The translations under genes and the position numbers were made by a program. The notes beneath the pieces are model-generated. The model saw only the letters and a list, made by a program, of their open reading frames with translations, searched no databases and was not told where the DNA came from. From Lineus longissimus (Eukaryota; Nemertea; Pilidiophora; Heteronemertea; Lineidae): a DNA stretch of 64,000 nt. The stretch is from positions 18,976,599 through 19,040,598 of the forward strand of contig NC_088309.1 in assembly GCF_910592395.1 (NCBI RefSeq), written 5' to 3'. This document shows, piece after piece, positions 12,101 through 27,100 of this stretch. Position 1 is the stretch's first letter, and every line of letters starts with the position of its first letter.

Positions 12101-15100
12101 AACTTCTACCAATTTTACTCCAGTCACCTGATAACCATTATAAACTGAAACCGTAAGAAGTTTGTGCCATTTCCAAGGCTACAAATGGAGAAACTTTTCA
12201 TAATGCATACCATACTTTGGCTAGATGGTGATCTTGACGAATATAAGAAACGTGTATTTAACTACGCAATGACATCACACTGTTAAATGCTTCATGAACT
12301 CAAGCAAATCATCTACCCTATAAGCATAACAGACTACAAATCTAAGAAAAATCGAGCTATCAAGGATTTCAACTTCATCAGTTTCTCAATCAAACATGAG
12401 AAAGGAAAGAAAATCTTGCCAACCACTGACTTTAACTTGCCTATCAAGAAGCTTTCCTGCATGATGGCTCAAAGATACCGTCATCTCAGTCATACACTCC
12501 TGCTGCAGATCATTCAGTGCTGATAACCTCAATAAGTTTCAGGATTGTTCTTCATATTGTTAGTAGACGGCGATAGCACATGGGAAATCCAAGTGTGGAT
12601 TCAACTCATACTAGATTCGTCAGCCCAAGCAGGACGCAGTGATTCACCAAACATTTACCACTTCACCATGAGCCCCCCAGAATACAATTTGCACATTTTC
12701 TTCTATATCAGACTTGTAAGATACCAATTTTCTTGACTTAACAATGGGATCCAAAAGTCTAGTGAGGCAAAGCTTACCAATGCATGATATCCACAGAGTA
12801 TGACTACATCCATTATGTACAAGACATCAATTGCACAATATATCATGCTGATTAATCTTGAAAAGTAATACAAAAAATAAATGATTTGAGCCAATGAATA
12901 GGGTGGGTAAGAAGATGCTAGGTACACTCCCTTTGCAGTGACAAGCGCCCTACAGAGGAGCGATTTAAATTGTATCTACCAGTGATTAAATCGCAAACAA
13001 CAATAATTGCTTGTTTACCATGGTAATTGTAGGTCGATTTACACTGGTAGACAGGCAAAGACAGTGCAAGTAGAGTGTAGGTGATTAGGAAATTTGGGGA
13101 CTATGATTTCTGAATCAACATAGCTCATTGAACCATCAAGCAGGGAGAGGATCGGAAACAGAAAATCATTTTCACACTTTGAAATATTTCGAGTCAAAAA
13201 GTGCCAGCAAAAGGTGAGCCATCCATTTTTTACGCCGCTGTAAATTATCCAATGACGTTGCAATATATCTTTGGAAGCAAATATCAAAGGAACACGAAAA
13301 AATCATCCACTTTCAAATCAATATTTTCAAAGTGTTGACAATTTTTTCTTTGGAAGCAAATATCAAAATAACACGAAAATATCATCCACTTTCAAATCAA
13401 TATTTTCAAAGTGCTGATTATTTGCTTCAGCGTTGGACAATATGGGATACAGGAGACACGTTAATGACATTGCATGTTCCCAGCCCATCTCTGTCATTTA
13501 TTCAAAGAGAGGTCTGGTAACGGACATGTTGCATTTACATTGTGTACAAGCGTACAGTGCTATACATGCCTGAGGAAGATTCCACAGATTACAGTCCAAG
13601 TCAGAAATGACATCAGTCCGGCCTTGCAGCATATGCGCGAGTTGCGCGCCAGTGACACCCTTTTCTCTTCCACCTACGCACCAATGATGCAATTCACTCG
13701 ATATCAATTGTGATTTGGACTGTATCTTATGTTAAACAGGGTACGTCTGTACCACTTGGGACACAATTTTGTATCAGCTATACACTAGTGGCATTAGAAT
13801 ACACACTTTCAACACTGATCAATGAAGAATGTTGCCAATGGACCATTCTTCCTATCTGTATAGCACTGTATGCTTGTGATGCACTTGTCCTTTTTTAATT
13901 CCTCTGATTGCAGGAATCTAGGTTTTGGGAGTAATCGTGTTGTTCTTTTGAGTAAATATGATATCCATTTGTTCAACGTTTAGAAAATCTGCATTACAAC
14001 ATCTATCATTCCTGCAATCGAAGAGATTTAAAAAGCAACATATTGCCATGTGAGAGGCGATTGATGAACTTAACGAGAAATTCACCTCTGAAAAGATCTT
14101 TGCCAACATGTACATTGGTAAGCTGGAAATGCTATTGTATGCCTTACCCCTATTTGTTTTAGTGGTCACTCGCTGTACCACCTACGGGCCAAGCAAGGCA
14201 TACATTGGCATTCCCAGCAGGCCATTACGAAAACCTGGTTCTAAAGAGGGACTACTGGCAGGAGCTAGGGGGTCCAATTGCTTGCGGATTTTGCAAATAA
14301 CCACAATCAACGAAAACAAAAATTGGAAAAATAATGTTTTTTGATTGGAAAAATGAAAGACTTTCAAATAGAAATCATGAATTTTTTTATTTTTTTATTT
14401 CTTACGAAGTTGCAAAGAAATTGCGGTTTTAGGGGACAAGTTGGTGGGTAACTTTTCAAAACGGCAAGTCGTTGCATCCATGAACCAAGTGAGGCAGCAC
14501 CCAGCAGTGAAGACGAAACTACTTACATCGTGGACTATCACTAAGATTATCAGACACAAGGTATCGCCCTAGTAAAAACCATGATAAACACATGAATAAG
14601 TTGGTCACTTCTGTACATTTGTATAAGATTCAGATGAATAAGTTGGTCACTTCTGTACATTTGTATAAGATTCAGATGAATAAGTTGGTCACTTCTGTAC
14701 CTTTGAATAAGATTCAGATGAATAAGTTGGTCACTTCTGTACATTCGAATAAGATTCAGATGAACCTGATGAATAAATTGGTCACTTCCGTACATCTCTA
14801 CAAGATTCAGATGAATAAGTTGGTCATTTCTGTACATTTGAATAAGATTCATTCAGATGAATAAGTTGGTCACTTCCGTACATTTGAATAAGATTCATTG
14901 AGATGAATAAGTTGGTCACTTCCGTACATTTGAATAAGATTCCAATGAATAAGTTGGTCACTTCCGTACATCTGAATAAGATTCAGATGAATAAGTTGGT
15001 CATTTCTGTACATTTGAATAAGATTCATTCAGATGAATAAGTTGGTCACTTCCGTACATTTGAATAAAATTCAGATGAATAAGTTGATCACATCCACAAT

Positions 15101-18100
15101 GACTTTAAACTAAAACTCTACGTCCTTAAAATCAAATCTAAGGAATTTTGTGCATTGCTTTTGTGAGAATTATGAATAAGTTTTTGAGTTTTTGGCAAAA
15201 CTTTTTCTGCCCCGACACAAAACTCCCTTCCTCTAACCCTGGCAGATACCGTAGAGAAAAAAACCTGACATTAAATACCGAGATGGTTTCAAGGAAAGAT
15301 TCTACAAATTTCTAATATCTATTGCGTTATACTGTAGAATAAACTCAACTTTAATTGTGCATTAAAACAATTTTTTAACACATAATTAGAAGCAAGGCAT
15401 GCAGTTATTACAAAACACTTGTATTGAATTCTACAACATGTATACACCATATGTCAGTATTCCAAACATTTCATTGATACAACATTTTGAGAGATTTCAG
15501 TCAAATATTAAATTTTTCAACCAACATCAATATATTCTAACAGTCATATATTCATATATCTTTTAGCTCTCAATGCAAATAAACTTTGCACTGTGGTATC
15601 ACTATAATAGTGAGAAACACAAAGAATAACGTATTTTTTTCTTTAACTTTCATTTAATATACCAGTACCAACAAATATTGAAAACCAAAAACTGCAGAAC
15701 ACTAACATCAAACCAGGTCCCTGAGAGGAGGTGCAGCTATATTTTGCAAGAAACTGGAAGCCTGATGATAACTCCACTTAGATTTCACTTTTCCCTTTTT
15801 TTTAAATTCGGATTCAGAGAGGTTAACATCTGTACATCACACAGATAGAACTAATAATGATTTACACACAGACACATTCGCTCACCAGATGTCCACAGAT
15901 CAAGTTAGAAACAAGTTCACCAATTCCAAGATGGCCGCCATAATCCAAAATGGCAGTCAAGTCATCAATAATATGTTTAAAGTTGGGGTTTGTTGCTTGA
16001 AGCTGGAGTTTATGGACTCATACCAACTATGGTAGAGTTATCTGGCCTCACATTTTGACGCCGGCCTGTCCTGATAGCTTTCAGTCAAACTTAGATGAGC
16101 TACAAGTCAGAAATGCTCAGGTTGTAGTGCGGATTGAGCAAATCAACACCACAATCTGAGTATTTCTGGTACCCAATTCCGGTACCCATGTAATTCCACA
16201 CCTGGCTGGATTGAGGCAAGTAAGACAGAGAGATCTGCCTCAACCTCATGCCAACTGTTGGGAATCGAACTAGATCCCACTATACTGCTAGCCAAGAGTC
16301 TGAGCTACAAGTCTATTGTGGTCAAAATCAATATTAAAGTTCAGCTCAAAACTCAGGATATATGTTACACTGAGGGTAACTGAAATTTTGGACTTGGGGC
16401 AAGTGTGTCTGTGCAACGAACACTATACTTGAACAATGATTGTACCATGACGGTGGGTACCTACCTCGACCAGCTGATGAAACAACGTCAAGAAGAAAGA
16501 ACAGAAGCCGGTGTCAGTCCAATATCATTCATTATACCTCTTTCACTGGTGACGGACAAAACCTGATCAAATTGTGGGCTACAAGTAGTGTTGCCAGTGA
16601 CCCTATTTCAAAATGACCATTTAGATCTCGTACTAGATTTAAAAACTTGATGAAAAGCCATCTTAATCAAAATATACTATACTGATGTAAAGCAGCACAT
16701 ATGAGATAACTTCACGCAGTGACATCACTTGGGCATCTATTTTGAACTCCTTGACCCTGCGGATGAATTAGGAGCATGCAATGTCCAGATAACGTTGCCA
16801 CACTTCACTAATGCATTATTGCGCTGACAAAAACGTGCGCCGCATAGGTCAGTGACGAATATTTCATGTCTAGGTGGCTTTTTTCTGCTATGATGGCATC
16901 TGTACCGCCCCCACACGTGGATTTTCAAAGATGGTCACAAATCACTTAACACTAGCTGGATCATAAGCATGATGAAAACCTTTCAGAGATACTGACAGGG
17001 CACTGAGCAACGTCCAAAGGGTCATAGAGTTAATACGGGAGGGCCAGCACATACAGTATACCAACACCACTAAGATACTCTGGACAAATAGCTAGTAAGT
17101 ATTTGGGGTGCATCCTAAAAGCCAGTCCACACTCAACTCATGAGAGGTACCGTATTTTGCAGAGGTAATATTTCTTGCTGCATGCACGATTCCCGATATA
17201 CGACACACCCGGCTCCATGCTTGTTTTACTTGGGTTAACAAATATGATAAGTTAGTTTTTGAGGCCTCCATCAAAGTTTCATAATACCATTGCAAGCAGA
17301 CGCAGCCACAAGAAGAAACAATCACTTATGGTTGTGACAGACTGCATGTTCAGCCTGAGGGACGTGAAATTGAGAGCTCAATAGCCCCCCACAGTGTCAG
17401 GGGGGGGGGGGGGGGTTTGTGGGGGGGGCTATGGAGCTCTTAATTTCAGGTGCTTATGGTTCAGCTCCAAAAGGATTAGCAAGGCAAGGTTTGCAAGTCA
17501 GACTATCAATGACAGAAATTCATTAGAATTCATGATATTACAGCGAGGTGTTGTATAACACAGTATTCGTAATTGAGAAACGATGAGACCCAAATATTTC
17601 TACAAAATCCAAGACGTTTTGCTCTAGATTTTGTGATGCATCCAATATAATAGTCATAGCATTCTGGTAGATCTTCAGCTCAAAAGGACTAGAGTTAATA
17701 CCATCAACATAGGAAATAGATCGTTTTTTCCACTTTAAGTTGGCCAGAAATCTGTCTGCATTTCTATTTGAAACATACACAAATCTCAGGTCAACTGAAA
17801 CGGAGAGCCAATACTGGGGGAGATGACGTTACCAATGATATAAAATACCTACCACAACCTGAGGCAACAGAATGGGAATGATATGTTGTGAGAAACGCAA
17901 TTTTTCAAAGTTTCTGAGATAATAACTTTGCACTTCATCCAATGGCTCAAAGTGTCTTTAACCGTTTCTATGACGATCCCATTTTACACAAAGGCTTGAT
18001 ATAAGCCTTCTAGATATCTAAGTAATGCTATAACAATAGGGGCAATTTTTGGATGGTGTTGGGATTGTTGGATGTAAATGTCATCTTCACTTGCCCTGGT

Positions 18101-21100
18101 GACTGGGTCATGTCTTCTTGGCTGCAAAACTTCACAAGAATGGAAACATAGGCTGTGGCAGTTCCTAAAAGTTCTTGCTCTGCCTAAGTTTCATAAGGAT
18201 GTTATTTGAAGACAGAGGCAGTTCCTGAATAACTTTTTATACTCAACAGAATGGAAACTAAACTGAGGCAGTTCCCAAAAGTTTCCTTTATACTTAGCCT
18301 AAGTTTCTTTAACTCTTTTTATATCCCAGCCTAAGTCAACGAGGACTGAGGCAGAACCTGAAAAGTCTATTGCACACCCTACATTTAAGTTCCTTCAACT
18401 GTTTTTATACCTAGCCTAAGTTTCATTAGAATGGTAAATGACGACTGAGGCAGTTCCTTAAAGTTCTTTTTATACTGTGTACTGACTATGCCATTGAGGG
18501 TTTAAGAAGTTTGAAAGTGAGGTACTGTTGACTGAAAAAGTAATTCCAAACTTCAGAGCAAGGCCTACACCTGAACAAGTTTGAAAAGGTCATTCTGTTT
18601 GGGTCACCCAACTAATTATAACAGTAGGAGATATTTCGAAAAAGTAACTTTTGGAAAAGGCCCAAGGCAAAGAATGACAGTTGAGACATACAGTTACCAT
18701 GGCAACACATTTATCAGATAATGTCAGAAGAAACATATGCCTAGGAAAACAATAGCTGGATCATGTATCCTGTCTTTTTGCTCTTTTACAAATCTTATCA
18801 TGATACGAGTTGACAACCAGATTGGACCAAAAATGCTAGGAATTCATACGACTTTTTGCTCACGATCTGTTTCAGACAAACCTGACAAAAGAAACGAGCG
18901 TCCATATCTGGTCGTCAATCCACTGAGTCACATGACTCTGACTAGATTTAACGATAGTTTTATCTTGGATGCAAAAATTAATGGCCACAAGAACGTTAAT
19001 TTTAATGAGGAGAAAGGACATGAAAGATGTTTGTATCTGCGATGTTCTTTTCCAAGTTGTTGTGATTAGCAGCAGATTCAATGGATAATGCCTTCAAAGG
19101 CAGCCGTGGGGATTTTCTGACTAGTTAAAGGCAACCTATCAAGAAACGCTTATAAAGCTACGATGTCTTGAACAACCTGGTCAAAACCTTACAGCAGCAT
19201 AAGTTTTCAGTGAGTTTCTAGAACCCCACGGGTAGCTTATCATGTGAGGTGGCAGTTGAATACTGTCACGTAACTTTTAGGATTCCAGACAATGAACAAC
19301 ATACATATACAGGTCATCTCCAAACCACTAAGCTCTGCTAGTTTAAATAAGGAGTCTGGACTGACTCGTGCTTGGGCCTCTTTAAGGAGCATCTTTCGCC
19401 TGTGGTATACTTACATTGGGAATATGTAGCCCGCCTGTGCTGTTCTTTAATCTGCATAATCTGGGAAGAAAAACAAAACGCCATTAGTCAAATGAGAAAA
19501 TGTGATGCACAAAGAATGTGTTGACAGAATCAAGAAAGCATTGTTATTTTCCAGGGATGTACAGTAAAAGGGGAACCAATATTGAAGGCATGCTCCAGGG
19601 TGCTAACAGAACAATAAAAGACACCAGTTTAGTCTAAAACTTCATCAGTTCTATTCTTTCGACCTATATTCAAGAAATCTCCCTTTAAGGCAACATTTTT
19701 CCACCTCAAGGGTGACTTGAACTGCTGTGACATGCGACAATTATTGTTGCAGCAAGCAATAAAATATCGCTTGTCTGCAGGTAAAACCGGTCCACATTGA
19801 AAGGGTTACTGTCGAAAAGAATGTACTTTTAAATCAGGAAGTCTTTGAGCAATAATATCAATATCCGCCACTTAAAAAACTGACCCGAAGGAAAAGATGA
19901 CTGCACTCAGTAATTTCTTAAGTAATGGGAGGACATCACGAGTACAGGAAGAGGATGAGTTCATTTTTCTTCCTGGATGGTTATCTTCTTGACAAATTAT
20001 CTCGAGGCGAAGTGTGATCTTCTAAGATTAATGATGCCCTTCTCGGAAATTATAAACTACATATAATTGTGAACATTGATAAAATGTTACTTTGAAGCCT
20101 ACTCCGCGAGGCTAAAACTTAATTTTGGAACTCAAAGGAGATTTCAAGACCTTGCGGGAACCACATCAGCCCTGAGGATGTCACTGTCGACAATGACGAA
20201 ACTGTCAACTTACTGTGCTTCAACACATAGAAACAGTAAAGAAATACATCTGGACTCCTGCAGTAAACTTTGTAGGATAAAGACAGCTGAACTGGTAGGA
20301 TAAAGACAGCTGAAGTCATCACCGATATCGATGTTAACGTAATGGAGAAAAGATCCAGCCATGAGCCGAGGTGAACGCAACATGCGTGTAGGAATCTTGG
20401 CCGGTGATGAACTGGGTCTGCCTGGGGATGTGACACTAACTCCAGGCAATGACAATCAGCGCCGACCGCTGAGGGAATTAATTGTCAAAGTCGTTCCATC
20501 AGAAAGACAATGACGAGTCCTTAACTAATTGATCGAATGCGACGGACGATTAACCCTCGGATTGTCTTATTGAACAAACGAATACAAATCTGACATTGAA
20601 TGTCGACTGAAGCCGACTTTGGTATTCTCACTAGTGCTCTCTGGTACATGTAATGCTTATCAACAACAACACAGACCACAACAACATCAATGCATCACAC
20701 ACTTAGTTCGTGAGACTAAAAGTTCCAACTTGTCCATTTGTGGCGCTATCCTAAATATGGGAGTTTGCTGCCAAGTTAAAAGGTTCGTGCATTAAAGTTT
20801 TACTATTGTGCCATGTATGACAGTGCATTTGTGATAATTCAGAGACTAAAACCATTTTCTGTTTAAAGTACACTCAAACTCTGTGAGAGACACCATCGAA
20901 TTTTCAAATCGGAAAAACTTAGGAAGTACATTCTTTTGAATACAACACCTACATGTATTACAATCAATTAAATAGAAAAAAAATAACGAAAAATGAAAAA
21001 TTAAACTGATATAATAAACCACAGTCAAAATAAAACCATGCCAGATACAACAAATTGGTACTGAAATACAAAACTAGAAAACATCTATTAACAAGAATAC

Positions 21101-24100
21101 ACGAGACTAATCTTAGAGATTCGTGCGATAACGGCCAATTTGAACTAAATCAAAGAAAACATTTTACAGGGCGTTAAAAAATAGTCTTGGTAGTTTTAAA
21201 GTTGAATAATGTTTTCAAAAAGCAATATCATTCAATGCAGTACTAGTAATAACCTTTCCTATTGCTCATAAATAAAATATTTAACTATGAAACTACCAAG
21301 ACTCTTTTTTAACACCCTGAAGCTTTGCAAATAAGGAAATATATTTCCACCCACACTAGTTCCAAGACTGATGCATAATACTTTATACATTCATACACAA
21401 ATGACTGAGTTTTAGTTCTAGCAGCACTCTAACAAATGGGAATGACATTTCAAAGATTCAAAATCAGAAGGAGTATCTGCACCACATTTCCCGAGGGCAT
21501 TTCTTGAATCTCCAAATGATCTCCAAATGTAATCCTACCTCAACCCGAGCCAAACCAAGGAATGCCCTCAGGAAATGTGGTTCTGCTTCTCCACAGTGAA
21601 AATGCCAAAATATTACAAAATCTTTGGAATGCCAAAATGCTTTTATTTGTGCAAGCAACAATATGACACATGAAGACCAAAATTTGGCTTAACATTGCTT
21701 GCAAGGAAGTGTAGAGGAACTTAGAACAACTGCTTTGACTGACATAGTCACAGAGCAGTGGCACTTCAAAAAAATTCCTTCACTGATTTTCACTCGTTGC
21801 TTAACTGGCTTTTAAAGCATACATACATAAGTTACTGCAATAGCTTTCTTACTAATTGCCAAACTGGTTTTACTAGTTGCTTTCATGTAACTGGTTTTCT
21901 AGCTTTCTCTTTTTCACCTGTTACTGAAACGGTTTTTAAGAGTTGTTGCTAAACCACCTGTTGTATAAAATTGTTGCCACAGTTGAACTTGATTTTTAGC
22001 ATTTGTGGTCAGAATCTTAAATCTACCATAACTAGAACTAACACCCTGCACTACTGCAGCATAAAATGCACAGCCATGTTGGATCTTGTAAACGTGAGAG
22101 ACTCATGACATCTAATTACGCCAGTCATCCTTACCTTGACAGAGCCCTAGTATTTGGAAGAACGAAAAGATGAGGATGATTACATAACGGTTTGACATAG
22201 GGTTCCCTAATACATTTGATGATATTCCCACCACAAAACACAAAATATGAACAATATTATGCTAACACCACATAGGACGAGTTACTGTAGCTTGAACTAA
22301 GTAAGACCTTTCCAACTACAAGCAGCTTTGTTGGGCCACCAAGCTGAACCAAGCGGCACCAGAAGGGAGAGCCCGGGGGGGGGGGGGGGGGGGACACTAG
22401 GCTGCACCAGGAGGCACCAGACAGCTGACACCAGTTACCACTCTCCTTGGGAATGTTCACAACAACTGTCGGATTCCCGAAGGAGTCCCTTTATCAAATG
22501 TGTCCCCATCTCCTTGACACTAAATAAATCTGGCTATCAGTAAATCATGACTGAAGCAGACACGTCTCGCAGGCCAGACGGTCTAAGACGTTAATTCAAC
22601 ATAGACTGAATAATTCACTGAGAAGTCGAGGGACTGTTGAATATTAGATCACCGCCACAGCCAATTCTGCAGTCGGAAGAGTCAAAGCTAAGAACTGCGG
22701 ACTGTGCAGACTGTGCTGACTGCAATTATGGGTGAAAAATTTGTGGATTCAACACCTAGATATCTTTGTACTGCCGCAATTATCCTCTTCACCATCTTGC
22801 CCCCTCCCCACCCACATGCAGGTAGAGTACTGACTACCCCATTCTCAACCTCCAACACAGGGCTCAAACTTCATACTTCAAGGTTAAAAACAGCAGCTGA
22901 AGGCAGATCTGGTGGGTAAGCTTGGGGGGGATAACATCTAAATATCTGACTTCCCACAGGTGCATCTGGGGGGGGGGGGGGCATTTTCGTGACGCTTCAA
23001 CTTTGAGGGCCATCCTTGCAGCCTTGAATAGTCCACTGGGGTTCTACTATCAACTTGACTGATAATCACCTAGCAGATGTGATGACATTACACCCACATG
23101 CTTTAGAGCTACTCCATCATTCTCCAGTCTCATCAGCAGTTCTCTGTACTAAATGACTCTCCAATAGCATCAGACATTACCACACCGTAACCGAGACCCA
23201 TCATAGTGACAATTGCTGTGAAGAACTTTCCGGTACACACCCTGGTCAGTCAAAATCGCTATATAAAAACTGCCATTGCTTCCAGAAAGGTGGGATTTGA
23301 GAACTTGGGACTTGGGGGAAATAAGGTGACAAAGGTCTTGGATTGATGAACAAACTTGGGGTTGGGCCTGCTCAACATACCTCCTGTTCCATGATGTCGT
23401 TGAGCCGTTCAAGTTTGCTTTGGAGTTCCGCCGCTTCTGCCTCTGGAAGATCTGTAAAGAAATGGATAGAAATCATAAAGAAAACGGTCAAAGTGTGTGC
23501 TTTCATCATGTTCATGAAGAAAAAAATGTCTGAATCATCTGAAAAGAAACATCCTGGCTACCTGGTCATCTTCACTCGGTAAATACAGATTTTCACAGTC
23601 AGCACGAGACTTTAGGCTGGTCTCTTTGTCTGACTTGCTTTACTCCACCCAGATGTACGTACAATGTATGAATACCGGCAAAAGTCATGTACTGGTACTG
23701 GTCAGAAATGCTCCGGTTTTAGCACTGAATGAGCAGCTCAATTGAGTTCTACTTAAAGGTTACAGGATACACCGGACCGGGTTAAAGTGTGAAGTCAGAT
23801 GACACCTATACTGCGGTTGATACCAAATAAAAATCCTAAGTTTAACTTTTTAACTTTTGTGGTGATAGATGAAATGTGCTAAAAGGCCTCAGAAATAATG
23901 TTTACAACCTTCACGACACACCCTGACCTTTTGAAGATATTTTGAGATCTGTACCCGAAAAAAATAAAACCAATCAACGAATTTTTTCCACACCTGTAAC
24001 CATCCTAATCTAGTTGCTAATATCATTAATTGATTTATCTCTTAATTAGCCAATCCAATTAATGAAAAGAATGTAAAGGTTAGATAGTGCTTCAGGATTA

Positions 24101-27100
24101 AAGACCCATTTGCCAAGAAAGAACTTTTCGTGCCGTGCGGTTCAAGTCTAATTTAAACCAGTTGGCTTTGATGCTGAACCATTTCACATAATAAGGGAAT
24201 AGGCCTATTCGGTTGACCTGTGGGGCCATAAAACGTTCTCACTTGAACAGTCGTCAAGTGGTGACTGTCGGTTATGTCACATCAGTTTTCGAAGTTACCG
24301 CACTCTCTCATGGCTGCAAAATCACCAATAAGCAAGGAGCTCAAAAGCAGAGTCGACTTAACATATATTTGGTAAAAATCATCAGCACCAAAGGCAAAAT
24401 CTCTTCTTTTTCTACCATGGTGTTAAGCTGGGAAAACCACGTTCTTCTCATAGCAATGTTTCCATCGGGAAAATGATAAAGCAAATGATTTTGCATTACA
24501 CGTTAAAACAATAAGATTTAGAGGCAGGCTTTGCTATCAAAACCAATAAAAGACTCCAAAACTGCCATTGCGTTTTAACCACTTAACCACAGGATGTTCC
24601 TAGGTGTTATTCGACTGACTTCGGCTCTCTATATCGTCATTCACAGCATTGATGTATTAGTTCACGTACACAGCGTCATGACGTCATTGGATACGGTACA
24701 CAGCGTCATGACGTCATTGGATGCGGTACACAGCATCATGACGTCATTGGACACGGTACACAGCGTCATGACATCATTGGATACGGTACACATCGTCATG
24801 ACGTCATTGGATACGGTACACAGCATCATGACGTCATTGGACACGGTACACAGCGTCATGACGTCATCGGATATGGTACACAGCGTCATGACGTCATTGG
24901 ACACGGTACACAGCGTCATGATGTCATTGGACACGGTACACAGCAGCATGATGTCATTGGAAATGGTCCACAGTATCATGACATCACTGGACACAGTACA
25001 CAGCGTCATGATGTCATTGGACTGGTACTTCCGGCCATCGGAACATGCATCATGACCTGGACCAAAACAACGCTTCGTTGATAGTCAGCAGAAACACAAC
25101 AAGCAAATCTTTCTCACTTTGGAAATTGTGCTGGCAATGATGAAAGCAATGCTCTCATCTCCATAAACTCTGACAGTTAAAGGGCAATATGAATCAAAGC
25201 AGCGTTAATGGGAAGGGTAGACGGGAGGATTTCCCGTCTTCAGAGAGTTAAGAAGTGTACTATTCCTGTAAACAATTAAGCCCTCTTCGTCATCGTAATA
25301 GTCTAAATGAGCTAAGTATGACTAGGAACTTCATCAAATCATCCTTTTGTGCCTCGCCTTTGATGTTCGTTGTCATGTAGGTGGCTATTATCTTTTAACA
25401 ATCGTTAAACTGAGTCATTAGTTATGCTAATGATGAGCAAGTTAACATCGTGATTTTCTACTTTGTAGGCGGATGCTTGTCTATCTGGAATCAAAAGCCT
25501 CCATATTGAGGGAAATGGGTATTATTTGTCAGTCCAGCAAACTCCGGGATGTACCCGAATCTATTTGTAGTCACTGAGTTTGAGCATACCCCAATATGTA
25601 TTCTAGAGAGCATCTCCTAAAAGCAGCCGACGATGATGATGATGATGATGATGACGATGATTCGGTTATATTATGTTGTAGTTACAATGCACAAAACAAT
25701 GATTTAATCCTCCATACCCAGTTTGTACCTTTCCTAGGAAAACTTGAAGTAACATAAACCCCATTTCAAAATGGCCGATATATTGCGTGGCAACCATCTT
25801 GGAAGCAAGGTGGTATGGTTCTGTAAACATGTACAGTAGAACCTCCCTCAGCGGACACCTCTGCCAGGCGGACACCTCTACATTACGGACACGTCCGGCC
25901 AGTCCCGATTTTTTTCTAAGTCATTTCCAATAACAAAAACCTCTGTACGGCGGACACCTCTCTATTCCGAATTGCGGACACGGTGATAGCCAATTTTTGG
26001 TCCAATTCCCTCCCAATTACGGACAGTAGGCAAAAACAATGGTTTACCGCGTGCGCTTGGAGAGTCAAGTAGGCCCGACAGGTGTGATATTTGCGTAATT
26101 AATCAACGTAATTACCCCATGGCATTGTGTTTTTGTATCCTAATTAAGCCGCGGCATTTGTTTACTCATCTTTTCAACTACATGTAATCACATAGGCCTA
26201 TTGCATGTATTGTGTCAACGGACACTCATAAATCCACGCGGCTTTGTCAGTGTTGCGGCGAATATGCGTTAGTAGAGAAATTAGAAAAAATTAATTATTA
26301 ATCAAAGGTGGCTGATGGACAGAAATTATGGGGTTTTTTCACACATTATGACATGTCGAGGAGATTTCGCAATACAAGGGGCACCTTTTACTAGAGAGAT
26401 TATTCACGCTCTGAGTTCCAAAGTAGCTCACGTCATTCAACGCAACATCACAAGCAAATACCGATCATCCAACAGGTTTAAAGTTTCTACGCTAGATGTC
26501 GACACAGAGAAAACCAAGACCTGCAAGGCGGGAACTTCAAATCCACCTATCGGACGATTTGGCATAACCTCTCTAGTGCGGACACCTCTCTATTGTGGAC
26601 ACCTTGGCCCAGTCCCATGGGTGTCCGCAATAGAGAGGTTGTACTGTACTTTTAAATCTGCAGTACTTTCTGTAAATAATATTACAACATATAATGACTG
26701 AACATGGCTATAGGGATATTTGTATATATATTCGGACTGATCCTGGAATGGGTATACTCCAGAAGTCCTGCCAAATAAATATCCACAGCTAAAAAAGATG
26801 CTTCTTCTAATTGATAGCTGATTTCCTCCAACCTCATAGATATTCAAATGGCATGTCCGCTCAGTTGTGACATCCCCAAATGGAGGTTTATCTCAACATT
26901 TGGGCTGTTGCGCCTCCCTAAATGAATTGCCAACCGACATGAATGGTGTTTACACTGTCCAAAGATAAAGTTTACCGAGTTCAATCCATCCGCTTCAGTC
27001 CCTAATCACCAGACTCAGTAATTCTATCTCTGCCCATCAAAGGGAAGTGGAATAACAGTTAATTGAGTATGCTGTCAGAAAGACCTCGAGGGAATATGCC

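Noticed and set aside
14527-14540. 14-nt splice-bounded segment with perfect donor gtaagt
   Set aside because: Length is not a multiple of three and it begins with TGA in one phase, so it would break the unc-13 frame.
16250-16325. Functional tRNA gene
   Set aside because: A- and B-box-like sequences are present, but the acceptor and other arms do not pair well; SINE head is the better reading.
18737-19069. 110-codon plus-strand frame
   Set aside because: Composition and lack of resemblance suggest chance.
20119-20455. Minus-strand frames upstream of exon d as extra unc-13 exons
   Set aside because: No splice sites that fit the phase-0 joint, and the c-d junction already matches the family without them.
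24655-25024. CRISPR-like array
   Set aside because: Direct 30-bp units abut with no unique spacers; a eukaryotic minisatellite.
24594-25055. 153-codon frame with repeated VMTSLDTVHS
   Set aside because: Translation of the 30-bp CRE minisatellite; the opposite strand is open too.
26315-26701. 127-codon frame as a transposase
   Set aside because: No DDE residues, HTH or other transposase motif visible; runs through the terminal repeat of a short element. Treated as part of a non-autonomous element.
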